From Candidatus Omnitrophota bacterium (GTDB taxonomy: Bacteria > Omnitrophota > Gorgyraeia > Zapsychrales > Zapsychraceae), in NCBI GenBank assembly GCA_020632495.1, contig JACKFL010000006.1, forward strand, positions 1,426,001 to 1,490,000: a stretch of 64,000 bases of DNA. Reading direction: 5' to 3'. Under the pieces are notes generated by a model. It was not told where the DNA came from. It saw only the letters and a program-made list of their open reading frames with translations, and did no database searches. Shown here piece by piece: positions 23,808 through 30,907 of the stretch; within the stretch, counting starts at the first letter, position 1, and each line of letters begins with the position of its first letter. The translations under genes were made by a program, and so were the position numbers.

Positions 23808-24236
23808 TTAAGATGCCAAATGCTCGTTCATTAAATTATTATGGCTGGCGATGACCACCCAGTGTTTTTCACCGCGCTGCCAGGTCATCGTGTAGCGCCG
23901 GATGACATGACGGACTCCCCGCGGGCTCTTTTCGATGGTGAAAATAAAGTACTGGATCACGGCAATATCGCCGTGAATGGTAATCCCCACCGGTTTCAGC
24001 TCGCAAATAACGATATCCGTGGATTCGGTCCAGAACCCCACCCACTTTTCCAGCCAGGGACGGTCCACCGGTAAGGGGCTTTCGTGGCCGTATCCGGTCA
24101 TCTGCGGGTGAATGTACTCAATAAATTCACCGACCCGCTTGGAGATCAGCAAATCCCAGTGCTTCTCCAGACTCTCCCAGACCGAATTCTGGTCGGCATT
24201 CCAATCTTGCGGTTTATTAGAGGTAAGTTTCGACAT
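23808..24236 (-). CDS. NTF2-like / SnoaL-fold protein
   Basis: This 142-residue protein has the cone-shaped NTF2-like alpha-beta pattern: an N-terminal helix pair (SVWESLEKHWDLLISKR), a short loop with YIHPQMTGYG, and late strands IAVIQYFIFTIEKS and VIRRYTMTWQRGEKHWVVIASHNN. This matches SnoaL/DUF4440-type proteins, which are small-molecule binders or enzymes of varied function. The second ATG (24236) is preferred. It stands alone between the outer-membrane protein gene and the membrane protein at 24292. Confidence 0.75.
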   Translation of the reverse strand: MSKLTSNKPQDWNADQNSVWESLEKHWDLLISKRVGEFIEYIHPQMTGYGHESPLPVDRPWLEKWVGFWTESTDIVICELKPVGITIHGDIAVIQYFIFTIEKSPRGVRHVIRRYTMTWQRGEKHWVVIASHNNLMNEHLAS

Positions 24237-24291
24237 CATACTCTCCCTTGCTTCCGGTTAGAGGCGGCTGTTTGCCGGGACCAGGCCACCG

Positions 24292-24783
24292 TCAGCCCTC
24301 AGGCGCGCCGTATTCCGGTCCGTACAACGCATCCTGTACATGCCTTTCCCACACGTCATACTTGGGAAAGTACGCGCTGAAGGCCGCCAACGACAAAAAG
24401 GCCAGCCAATAATAATTGTGCATCTCCCGCGTCACGATGGCGGCAACGAGCCCGAATATGCTGATGCTTTCACATCCGCCGTAAACCACCATGGCCGTAG
24501 TCTGCAACTGACGGATCAGCGCCGCCGAAGTCGTTTGACCAGGCTTGTTCAAACGCAGGACGAGCGGCCGCAAGCCGGCCAGCCCCAAAAACAGGGCCAC
24601 TCCCGCGCCGCCTATCCACCGCAGCAACAGCGACGCATTGGGCGCCGGGGCATCGCCGAGCGGATAGCGCGACAGTAAGAAATGCGCGATCAAACCGTAG
24701 ACTATTACACTCAATGACGTGCAGTACCCGATAATGCTCGTGGTGCTGAATGCCGCCTTCAATTCGGGCCCGTAATCCTGCAT
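24292..24783 (-). CDS. Four-span hypothetical membrane protein
   Basis: 163 residues with four hydrophobic segments at about 15-38, 55-75, 92-115 and 120-135, and a soluble C-terminal tail ending GPEYGAPEG. I do not recognise a family. It starts 6 bases after the stop of the HIT gene (24790) and is probably co-transcribed with it and with the exonuclease upstream. Confidence 0.7.
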   Translation of the reverse strand: MQDYGPELKAAFSTTSIIGYCTSLSVIVYGLIAHFLLSRYPLGDAPAPNASLLLRWIGGAGVALFLGLAGLRPLVLRLNKPGQTTSAALIRQLQTTAMVVYGGCESISIFGLVAAIVTREMHNYYWLAFLSLAAFSAYFPKYDVWERHVQDALYGPEYGAPEG

Positions 24784-24789
24784 GCCGGT

Positions 24790-25179
24790 TTATGCCCCGC
24801 TGCTGATGCGGGCGGCCAGGGCGGCGAGTTCCTGCGGGTCGCTTTCCTTGGCCTTGGCAAAATTGAGGTCCGACACCGCGTTAATGGGGATCAGATGGAT
24901 ATGTGCGTGCGGGACTTCAAGGCCGGCCACCATAACACCGATGCGCTTGCATGTGACGGCCTTCTCGATCATGGCCGCAACCCGCTTGGCAAAAACCATC
25001 GCCCCCTTAAGCACATCGTCTTCCAAATCAAAGATGTAGTCAGTTTCCTGCTTCGGTATCACCAGCGTGTGTCCGGGATTGATCGGCCGGATATCCAGAA
25101 AAGCGAGATAGCGGTCGTCCTCCAGAATTTTGTGGCACGGAATTTCGCCCTTGACGATCTTGGTAAACAGCGTGGCCAT
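24790..25179 (-). CDS. HIT-family nucleotide-binding hydrolase (HINT-like)
   Basis: This 129-residue protein has the histidine triad string PHAHIHLIPI near residue 92, and the early strands LAFLDIRPINPGHTLVIPK that bind the nucleotide. HINT-type proteins hydrolyse adenosine phosphoramidates or related nucleotides. It lies 12 bp after the exonuclease gene. The cysteine of IPCHK is also seen in Fe/Zn-binding HIT members. Confidence 0.94.
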   Translation of the reverse strand: MATLFTKIVKGEIPCHKILEDDRYLAFLDIRPINPGHTLVIPKQETDYIFDLEDDVLKGAMVFAKRVAAMIEKAVTCKRIGVMVAGLEVPHAHIHLIPINAVSDLNFAKAKESDPQELAALAARISSGA

Positions 25180-25191
25180 CGCATTGTCCTC

Positions 25192-25971
25192 CTACTCGTC
25201 GGAAGGTTGGTAAACCGGATACTGCCCGTTTAACGCGTTCTCGACCAGGCTTTTCACATCCTGATTAAAGTTGGCGGACAGGATCCATTCCAGATAACCG
25301 CGGTCTTTCTTGACCACATCCTCCAGGCTGTAGCGTTTGGCATATTTGCCGAACATCATGTACAGCTTGCCGTTCCACCAGCGGAATTTCCTTTCGGCAT
25401 CATAGAATTCATCCGTGGTCCGGTAGTCAAACTGGGCCAGATTGTCGAGCTCGTCTTCCCCGTACTTGACGGCCTGGCTCTCCAGAATCTCCAGCGTCGC
25501 CTGCGTGTCGGCCATCGCCGTATGCGCGTTCGCCAGGTCCTTTTGGCAATAAAATTTGTAGGCGGCGGTTAAATCACGCTTTTCGTTGAGGTGATAGACT
25601 TTTTGGGCATCGAAAATCCGCCGGCCGTCCATCGGCAGCGTGATCCCCGCGTCGATCAATTCCCGCCGCAAGAGCGGGAAATCATAACGGTCGATATTAA
25701 AACCGCCCAAATCCGCGTCACCGATAAAGTCGGCCACGTCATGGGCGATATCCTTGAATACGGGTGCGTCCTTAACGTCATCATCGGAGATCCCCGTCAG
25801 TTTGACGACGGCGGGCGGAATGGCCATCGCCGGATTGACGCGTTTTTCGTACATGTCCCGCTTACCGTCCGGATGCACTTTGATCAGGGCTATTTCAATA
25901 ATTCGGTCCTTCTCGACCCATGTGCCGGTGGCTTCCAGATCGAGGACGACAAGTGTTTTGGATAAATTCAT
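25192..25971 (-). CDS. DEDDh 3'-5' exonuclease (DnaQ/epsilon-like) with C-terminal extension
   Basis: This 259-residue protein has the exonuclease motifs LDLEATG (D10, E12), GFNIDRYDFPLL (Asp of ExoII) and NAHTAMADTQATLEIL (His and Asp of ExoIII). An extension follows (residues about 180-259) with WWNGKLYMMFGKYAKR and GYLEWIL, which other stand-alone exonucleases of this type share. It probably trims DNA or RNA 3' ends. No polymerase motif, so not PolC. The region before its ATG carries the structured element at 25987-26089. Confidence 0.92.
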   Translation of the reverse strand: MNLSKTLVVLDLEATGTWVEKDRIIEIALIKVHPDGKRDMYEKRVNPAMAIPPAVVKLTGISDDDVKDAPVFKDIAHDVADFIGDADLGGFNIDRYDFPLLRRELIDAGITLPMDGRRIFDAQKVYHLNEKRDLTAAYKFYCQKDLANAHTAMADTQATLEILESQAVKYGEDELDNLAQFDYRTTDEFYDAERKFRWWNGKLYMMFGKYAKRYSLEDVVKKDRGYLEWILSANFNQDVKSLVENALNGQYPVYQPSDE

Positions 25972-25986
25972 GCTTGCCTTTCATGA

Positions 25987-26089
25987 TTATGATATGCCGG
26001 GGCACCGGACGGTGCCCGGATGTGACGCGGCAGCTCCCGCGGCGTCATATGACTCCGCTACCCGCGATGTGGGCTGTATCATATCATGA
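25987..26089. other. Multi-hairpin element, possible structured RNA or exonuclease leader
   Basis: The ends pair (TTATGATATG with CATATCATGA, 10 bp, one G-T). Inside are hairpin A (GGGCACC/GGTGCCC with loop GGAC, 25999-26017), hairpin B (TGACGC/GCGTCA or CGCGG/CCGCG, 26023-26047) and a weaker hairpin C (CCC/GGG, 26061-26073). It ends about 16 bases before the exonuclease ATG on the minus strand, so it could be its 5' leader. Confidence 0.5.
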
Positions 26090-26197
26090 AAAGCGGGAAT
26101 GCTGAAGAAGTTTGCTCAAAAGCTCGGGTTAAAAATCGGTGGGACGACCCCAAACGCGGGATAGACGAATCCCCTGTCAGTCGGGAACTCCGGCATC

Positions 26198-26247
26198 GGT
26201 CCGGGCCGTGATGAAACGGGTGAGGTTTCATCCGGCTTCACCGGACC
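26198..26247. other. Long near-perfect hairpin downstream of the cold-shock gene
   Basis: GGTCCGG, GCCG and GATGAAAC pair in order with GTTTCATC, CGGC and CCGGACC, giving 19 base pairs around the 7-base loop GGGTGAG, broken only by a single T and a TTCA bulge. There is no T-run on either side, so it is not a standard intrinsic terminator. Confidence 0.6.
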
Positions 26248-26333
26248 ATTGTCAAATACCACGCGGGAACAACGACGGAAAAGTCGTAACTTCGCGGTGG
26301 CGTCTTCAATCAGGCGTGGACACGCACGCGTAT

Positions 26334-26537
26334 TTACTGTGCCTTGACCACGTTTGCGGCTTGCTCTCCTTTTGGACCTTCAATGATTTCAAATTCGACT
26401 TCCTGGCCCTCTTCGAGCATTTTGTAGCCGTCACCTTGAATCGCCGAAAAATGAACAAAGACGTCTTTGCCCGATTCCGGTGTGATGAAGCCATAGCCTT
26501 TCTGATTGCTGAACCACTTAACTTTTCCTTTGACCAT
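26334..26537 (-). CDS. Cold-shock protein, CspA family
   Basis: This 67-residue single cold-shock domain has RNP1 KGYGFITP and RNP2 DVFVHFSAI, binds single-stranded RNA/DNA and acts as an RNA chaperone. The ATG pair at 26540 and 26537 overlaps the stop codon of the PilT-REC gene. AAGGAG fits the second ATG (26537) best. Co-transcription with pilT is likely, since the two genes overlap. Confidence 0.95.
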   Translation of the reverse strand: MVKGKVKWFSNQKGYGFITPESGKDVFVHFSAIQGDGYKMLEEGQEVEFEIIEGPKGEQAANVVKAQ

Positions 26538-28045
26538 CATGCACTCCTTAGTTGTTCAAGGGTTTTTCTCAACAAATCAAACTGGAACGTTTTGACGACA
26601 AAGTCATCCGCTCCGGCCGATTTCGCATCCTCCAAGTCGTTGGTTTGCAGATTACTGGTCACCATAATGATCTTGGTGTGCAGGTCCGGATTGTCCTTGA
26701 TCATCCGGCAAAGCTTGAAACTGTCCATATCCGGGAAAAAGGTGTCGAGGATGACGATGATCGGCTGTTGCTCGACGATCTTGTTGTACGCCTCGCCTCC
26801 CTTGGATACGAACCCGAGATTGATGTATCCGAGGTCCTTGAAAACCTTGGCCATCCCGATTAAATCCTTCTCATTGCGGTCGACCAAAAGGACCTTGTCC
26901 ATGATCATCTGGTCCTCAGGCGGGATCCCGCCGGCTGCCACCTTCTGCTTGTGCAAAGCCTCTTTGGAGGCCTTGGAGAACGGATCGTGGTGATCGATTT
27001 TAAGCGCATTGGTGTACTTGGCATGCTCGTATGCCGTTTCGCGGGAAATAACGCCCTGCAGCACCAGCTCCGAGAGGCACTTTTCCAGGGTGTGGGTATC
27101 GGAATCCTCCTCGGAGTCAAGCTGCCCGCGAATCTCGGTAAAGGCCCCGCGCCGGATCAGATTGCGGATCGAGACCGTGGTCAGCAGGAGTTCCGTAGCC
27201 AGCGTCCGCTCCGAAGAATTCTTGCGTCTCACCAGGGTCTGGTAACAAACGCCGATCAGATTACCGGCCAACTGCGCGCAGATCTGCTCCCGGTACCCGG
27301 CCGGATAAACGTCAATAATACGGTTAATGGTTTCCACCGCGTCCGGGGCGTGAACCGTCGTCAACACAAGGTGTCCCGTTTCGGCCGCGGTCAGGGCCAT
27401 AGAAATCGCCTCGTAATCCCGGATTTCCCCGATGACAATAACGTCGGGGTCCTGACGCAAAGAATACTTCAGGGCGCTGGCGAAGGTGGGCGTGTCGGCC
27501 CCCACCTCGCGCTGGATAATCAGACTTTTGTTTGAAGTATGGGTGTACTCGATCGGGTCCTCGATGGTCACGATCTTGGCCCGGCGGGTTTTGTTGATAA
27601 GGTGGACGATGTAGGTCAGCGTGGTACTTTTCCCCGACCCGGAGGTCCCGGAAACGACGAACAGCCCGTGATGCATTTTAGCGATGGCCTTCAACGGTTC
27701 CGGCAGACCGAAACGCAAGATCGAATCGATGTTCAACGGGGTGATCCGGATCGTGGACGCCATGTGCCCCTTTTCAAAGTGGGCGTTGACCCGGAATTGG
27801 TAGTCCTGCCGGTAGGAATAGGAACTGTCCAGCTCCCGGTCCATCATAAATTTGTTTTGCTGCCGCTCGGTGAGCATCTGAAAGACCAAATCCTTGATCT
27901 TCGCTTCGTCCAGCACCTCCGGATCGAGGGCCTCGAGTTCCCCGTGGACCCGGATCATCGGCGGATTGTTGACCACCAAATGCAAATCGGAGGCCTCGCG
28001 TTCGATGGATACTTCCAGCAAATCGTCTATTTTTTCGAGTTTCAT
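26537..28045 (-). CDS. PilT-type retraction ATPase fused to a receiver domain
   Basis: 502 residues. Residues 1-360 are a PilT/PilU-type hexameric ATPase: Walker A GTSGSGKST (133-141), the Asp box VTIEDPIEYTH, Walker B DVIVIGEIRD (201-210), the His box TGHLVLTTVHA, and the family end near FRKAS/KASKEAL. Residues 382-500 are a CheY-like receiver with phospho-acceptor D434 (VILDTFFPD) and the lysine in FVVKTF. The first acidic pair is altered (VDRNEKD). Retraction or a pilus-like activity could thus be gated by phosphorylation (inference). No pilin or other pil genes are in the window. Confidence 0.92.
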   Translation of the reverse strand: MKLEKIDDLLEVSIEREASDLHLVVNNPPMIRVHGELEALDPEVLDEAKIKDLVFQMLTERQQNKFMMDRELDSSYSYRQDYQFRVNAHFEKGHMASTIRITPLNIDSILRFGLPEPLKAIAKMHHGLFVVSGTSGSGKSTTLTYIVHLINKTRRAKIVTIEDPIEYTHTSNKSLIIQREVGADTPTFASALKYSLRQDPDVIVIGEIRDYEAISMALTAAETGHLVLTTVHAPDAVETINRIIDVYPAGYREQICAQLAGNLIGVCYQTLVRRKNSSERTLATELLLTTVSIRNLIRRGAFTEIRGQLDSEEDSDTHTLEKCLSELVLQGVISRETAYEHAKYTNALKIDHHDPFSKASKEALHKQKVAAGGIPPEDQMIMDKVLLVDRNEKDLIGMAKVFKDLGYINLGFVSKGGEAYNKIVEQQPIIVILDTFFPDMDSFKLCRMIKDNPDLHTKIIMVTSNLQTNDLEDAKSAGADDFVVKTFQFDLLRKTLEQLRSA

Positions 28046-28114
28046 ATCACCTGCCTTCGTTAAGGTTCGGTCCCTGCGGTCCAGCCTGACGGGCCAAATG
28101 AAACGAATGCCCGC

Positions 28115-28143
28115 TTGAACTCATTTGCCCCTTACTGTATACT
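28115..28143 (+). promoter_or_regulatory. Promoter of the plus-strand HAD gene
   Basis: TTGAAC (28115-28120), a 17-bp spacer and TATACT (28138-28143). Start predicted near 28150; the 20-base leader shows no clear Shine-Dalgarno sequence. Confidence 0.68.
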
Positions 28144-28169
28144 CATGACATTCAAAACGACATCGGACT

Positions 28170-28796
28170 ATGAAAAAACAACTCCTTCTATTCGACTTCG
28201 ACGGCACCATCGCCGACACTTTCCATCATATCATCGAGATCAGCAACCGTCTGGCGGCGGAATTCTCATTTAATCTGATCCAGCCCCATGAAATCGAGAC
28301 CCTCAAGGACAGCACGGTGGAACAAACCATCGAATACCTGAAAGTCCCGAAACTCAAGATACCACAAATCCTTTTTCGGGCGCGGGACGAACTTCACGGC
28401 GCTATCGCCGATGTCCAGCCCATCACCGACCTGGCCGAAATTCTGCATCAACTCAAGGCGCTCGGGTACATGATGGGCATCATCACGACCAATTCCGGCA
28501 AAAACGTCCGGACGTTTCTGGCGCAGCACGATCTGAATATCTTCGACTTCGTCAGTTCGACTTCAAAAGTGTTCGGCAAAAGCCGCTCGCTGCGGCGCCT
28601 GGTCAAGAAACACAACTTTCATCTCGATGACGCCTACTACATCGGCGATGAAATCCGCGACATCCGCGCCGCCCGCAAGGCCGGCATCACCGTTGTCGCC
28701 GTGACCTGGGGCTTCAATTCCAAGAATTCGCTGGAAGAACACGCCCCGGACTATTTGGTCGACACACCGCAACAATTGATCAACGTCTGCGCCTGA
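28170..28796 (+). CDS. HAD-family phosphatase, phosphoglycolate-phosphatase-like
   Basis: This 208-residue HAD hydrolase has motif I FDFDGTIAD (D9, D11), motif II GIITTNSG, motif III lysine in GKSRSLRRL, and motif IV YYIGDEIRDIRAARKAG. The cap is alpha-helical as in the Gph/PpaX group; the substrate is not known. It is a single gene on the plus strand between two minus-strand runs, with its own promoter. Confidence 0.88.
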   Translation: MKKQLLLFDFDGTIADTFHHIIEISNRLAAEFSFNLIQPHEIETLKDSTVEQTIEYLKVPKLKIPQILFRARDELHGAIADVQPITDLAEILHQLKALGYMMGIITTNSGKNVRTFLAQHDLNIFDFVSSTSKVFGKSRSLRRLVKKHNFHLDDAYYIGDEIRDIRAARKAGITVVAVTWGFNSKNSLEEHAPDYLVDTPQQLINVCA

Positions 28797-28818
28797 ATTG
28801 TAAAAGAACCCGCCTTAT

Positions 28819-29475
28819 CTAAGCGGCCTGATTGCCCGCTTCCGTTTCAATCAGCTCAATACTTTCCGAAATCGTCTTGATCAGAAATTTATATTCGTCC
28901 CAACTGTCGATCGGATGCACTGCGAACAAGGCCCCGAACAACTGGCCCTGATGAATGTAGAAAAAATCCAGGACCCGCCGTTGCGGTTCGCTGCGCGAAA
29001 AGGCCCTCACGACCAGCGCGTCCTGACCGTTAACCTTACGCAAGTCTGCCTTGAACCCCTGCCGGTAGAGATCCTTCTTGGCCAATTCATTCTTGTTCAT
29101 TTGGTACAGATAATTTATTTCCGAGTCCATACGCGCAAAGGTCATCGTGACCATCGGATCCTGGGAAATCACCACCAACAAGGCATCCTCCGACAGGTGA
29201 TAGTCCCAGGCCGGATTGCACAGAAACTCCACCTGCAACGCCGCCTCGCTGCACGTCTGCAACTCATATTTGGCGATAAGGTCTTCCCGCTCCGAAACCT
29301 TGTAGGCTGCGGCCGGAGACGACAGTAATCCTCCCATGAAGACACCAACGGCGCTCAAAATGAGGACAAATCGGGAATGTAGAGAAATAAAAGTTAGAAG
29401 CGGATTGGCTTGTGGTGGGACTGCTGGCGGACGAAGGATCCCGCCGAAATTAGTATAACGACAATTCTGGGACAT
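28819..29475 (-). CDS. Secreted protein of unknown function
   Basis: 218 residues. A hydrophobic signal (FVLILSAVGVFMGGLLSSPAAA, cleavage before YKV) is preceded by an unusually long N-terminal stretch of about 35 residues; no better start codon exists between. The mature part of about 160 residues has two cysteines (QTCSEAALQVEFLCNP) that could form a disulfide, and mixed alpha/beta character. I do not recognise a family. TTGGAA, 18 bp, TATACT upstream (about 29510-29540) may be the promoter. Confidence 0.65.
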   Translation of the reverse strand: MSQNCRYTNFGGILRPPAVPPQANPLLTFISLHSRFVLILSAVGVFMGGLLSSPAAAYKVSEREDLIAKYELQTCSEAALQVEFLCNPAWDYHLSEDALLVVISQDPMVTMTFARMDSEINYLYQMNKNELAKKDLYRQGFKADLRKVNGQDALVVRAFSRSEPQRRVLDFFYIHQGQLFGALFAVHPIDSWDEYKFLIKTISESIELIETEAGNQAA

Positions 29476-29589
29476 TCCTGTGCCTTACACCTGCTATTGG
29501 ACCAACTCAAATACGATTAAGTATACCACAAGGGTCCCGGCGTTTCCAAAAAATAAGCAGATTTTGGCGTATTTATTCCCCCCTGAAGG

Positions 29590-30345
29590 TCACTTCAGCT
29601 CGATTTCGACCGGGCAGTGATCCGATCCGGTGACATCCGGCAGGATCCGGGCCGATTTCAACCGCGGCCGCAGGGCCGCCGAGATCATGAAGTAGTCGAT
29701 CCGCCAGCCGATATTCCGGTCGCGGCAGTTATTCATCGGACTCCACCAGGTATAATGTCCGCCGTCCTTTTCGAATTCGCGAAAGGTATCGATAAAGCCC
29801 TTCTTGACTATGTTGTCGAAGCCGGCCCGCTCCTCCGGCGTAAAACCGTGGTTCTTGACATTGGCCTTCGGATTAGCCAGGTCGATCTCCTGATGGGCCA
29901 CGTTCAGATCACCGCAGAAAACCACGGGTTTGAGCGCCTCCAGTTTCTTGAGGTACTTCAAGAAATCCACGTCCCACTCGCGAACCCGGTACTCCAGACG
30001 CTCGAGCTTGCGCTTGGCATTGGGTACGTAAACGCAGACCAGAATAAAATCGTCAAATTCCGCCGTGATCACCCGGCCTTCCTGATCGTGTTTCTCGATC
30101 CCGATGCCGTAGGTCACTGCTACCGGTTTGATGCGCGTAAAAATCGCTGTCCCCGAGTAGCCTGCTTTTTGCGCATAGTTCCAATACAGCTGGTAACCGG
30201 GAAGACTGACAGGCGGCTGCTTTTTGGGGGACTTCGTTTCCTGCAAACAGATCGCGTGCGGCTCGGCCTGTTTTATAAAATCCAAGAGCCCCTTGTCGAT
30301 GGCCGACTTGATCCCGTTAACATTGAAAGATATCAGTTTGATCAT
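29590..30345 (-). CDS. xth: Exodeoxyribonuclease III / AP endonuclease
   Basis: This 251-residue ExoIII-family protein repairs abasic DNA. The active-site strings ISFNVNGIKSAI, LQETKSP, FCGDLNVAH, NIGWRIDYFMIS and the end GSDHCPVEIEL are all present. It starts 4 bases after the stop of the cupin gene, so both are translated from one transcript. Confidence 0.95.
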   Translation of the reverse strand: MIKLISFNVNGIKSAIDKGLLDFIKQAEPHAICLQETKSPKKQPPVSLPGYQLYWNYAQKAGYSGTAIFTRIKPVAVTYGIGIEKHDQEGRVITAEFDDFILVCVYVPNAKRKLERLEYRVREWDVDFLKYLKKLEALKPVVFCGDLNVAHQEIDLANPKANVKNHGFTPEERAGFDNIVKKGFIDTFREFEKDGGHYTWWSPMNNCRDRNIGWRIDYFMISAALRPRLKSARILPDVTGSDHCPVEIELK

Positions 30346-30349
30346 CGGA

Positions 30350-30859
30350 TTATTCGCCTTCCTTGGTGAGTTGTATGACCAAATCCCGTTCGCCGGGAAA
30401 TTGCTTCAGCAGTTCATCCCGGATACCCCGCCGATAGTCGCGAAAATCAAAACCCGGTGCTACCGTGCATCCCAGCAGCGCAAAGCCGCCGCCCGCGCGC
30501 AGCCGGCAGCCCTGCCAAAAGCCTGCGGGCACCACCACCTGAACCTGCTGACCGTTGAGTACATCCGGCCCGAGCACGACGCGCCGGGATTCGCCGGCCG
30601 GATTCAACTGCAGCATCTCCACGGCGTCGCCGAGATAAAAGTGAAATACTTCGTCGGTGGGCAGGCAGTGCATTTCCGAGAACGTGTCTGGAGTCAGCAG
30701 ATAATAAATGGCGGTGGAGTGATTCCGTTCGCCTTCGTAATCGCCGGCCAACGCCGCGGCCGGGATCGTGCCGCGGCTGCGATACGTCTCGCGGAAATAT
30801 CCACCCTCCACGGGATGCGGCTCCAAGCCCAGACTTTGGATGAGACGTTTGAGATCCAT
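30350..30859 (-). CDS. Cupin-fold protein, DUF985 family
   Basis: This roughly 169-residue protein shows the DUF985 cupin strings PHPVEGGYFRETYRS, STAIYYLLT, SEMHCLPTDEVFHFYLGD and VVPAGFWQGCRL. The cupin barrel probably binds metal through the histidines of MHCLP..E..H. The enzymatic role of this family is not established. I prefer ATG 30859 (MDLKRLIQSLGL) to ATG 30871. It lies directly before xth. Confidence 0.88.
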   Translation of the reverse strand: MDLKRLIQSLGLEPHPVEGGYFRETYRSRGTIPAAALAGDYEGERNHSTAIYYLLTPDTFSEMHCLPTDEVFHFYLGDAVEMLQLNPAGESRRVVLGPDVLNGQQVQVVVPAGFWQGCRLRAGGGFALLGCTVAPGFDFRDYRRGIRDELLKQFPGERDLVIQLTKEGE

Positions 30860-30907
30860 AAGAATTTTCATTATACGGAGGCAGGCGGCGAATGCGAGGG
30901 AATTCTT

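Larger units (their letters stand above)
25972..26333. other. 362-bp non-coding stretch with strong secondary structure
   Basis: No convincing coding frame on either strand. It lies downstream of the cold-shock gene and upstream of the exonuclease gene, both minus. It contains two strong folding units (25987-26089 and 26198-26247) and short GC-rich repeats between. I compared by eye with tmRNA, RNase P RNA, SRP RNA and 6S RNA signatures and found none. Confidence 0.55.

Noticed and set aside
25972..26333. tmRNA, RNase P RNA, SRP RNA or 6S RNA
   Set aside because: None of the conserved sequence blocks of these RNAs is visible, although the region is strongly structured.
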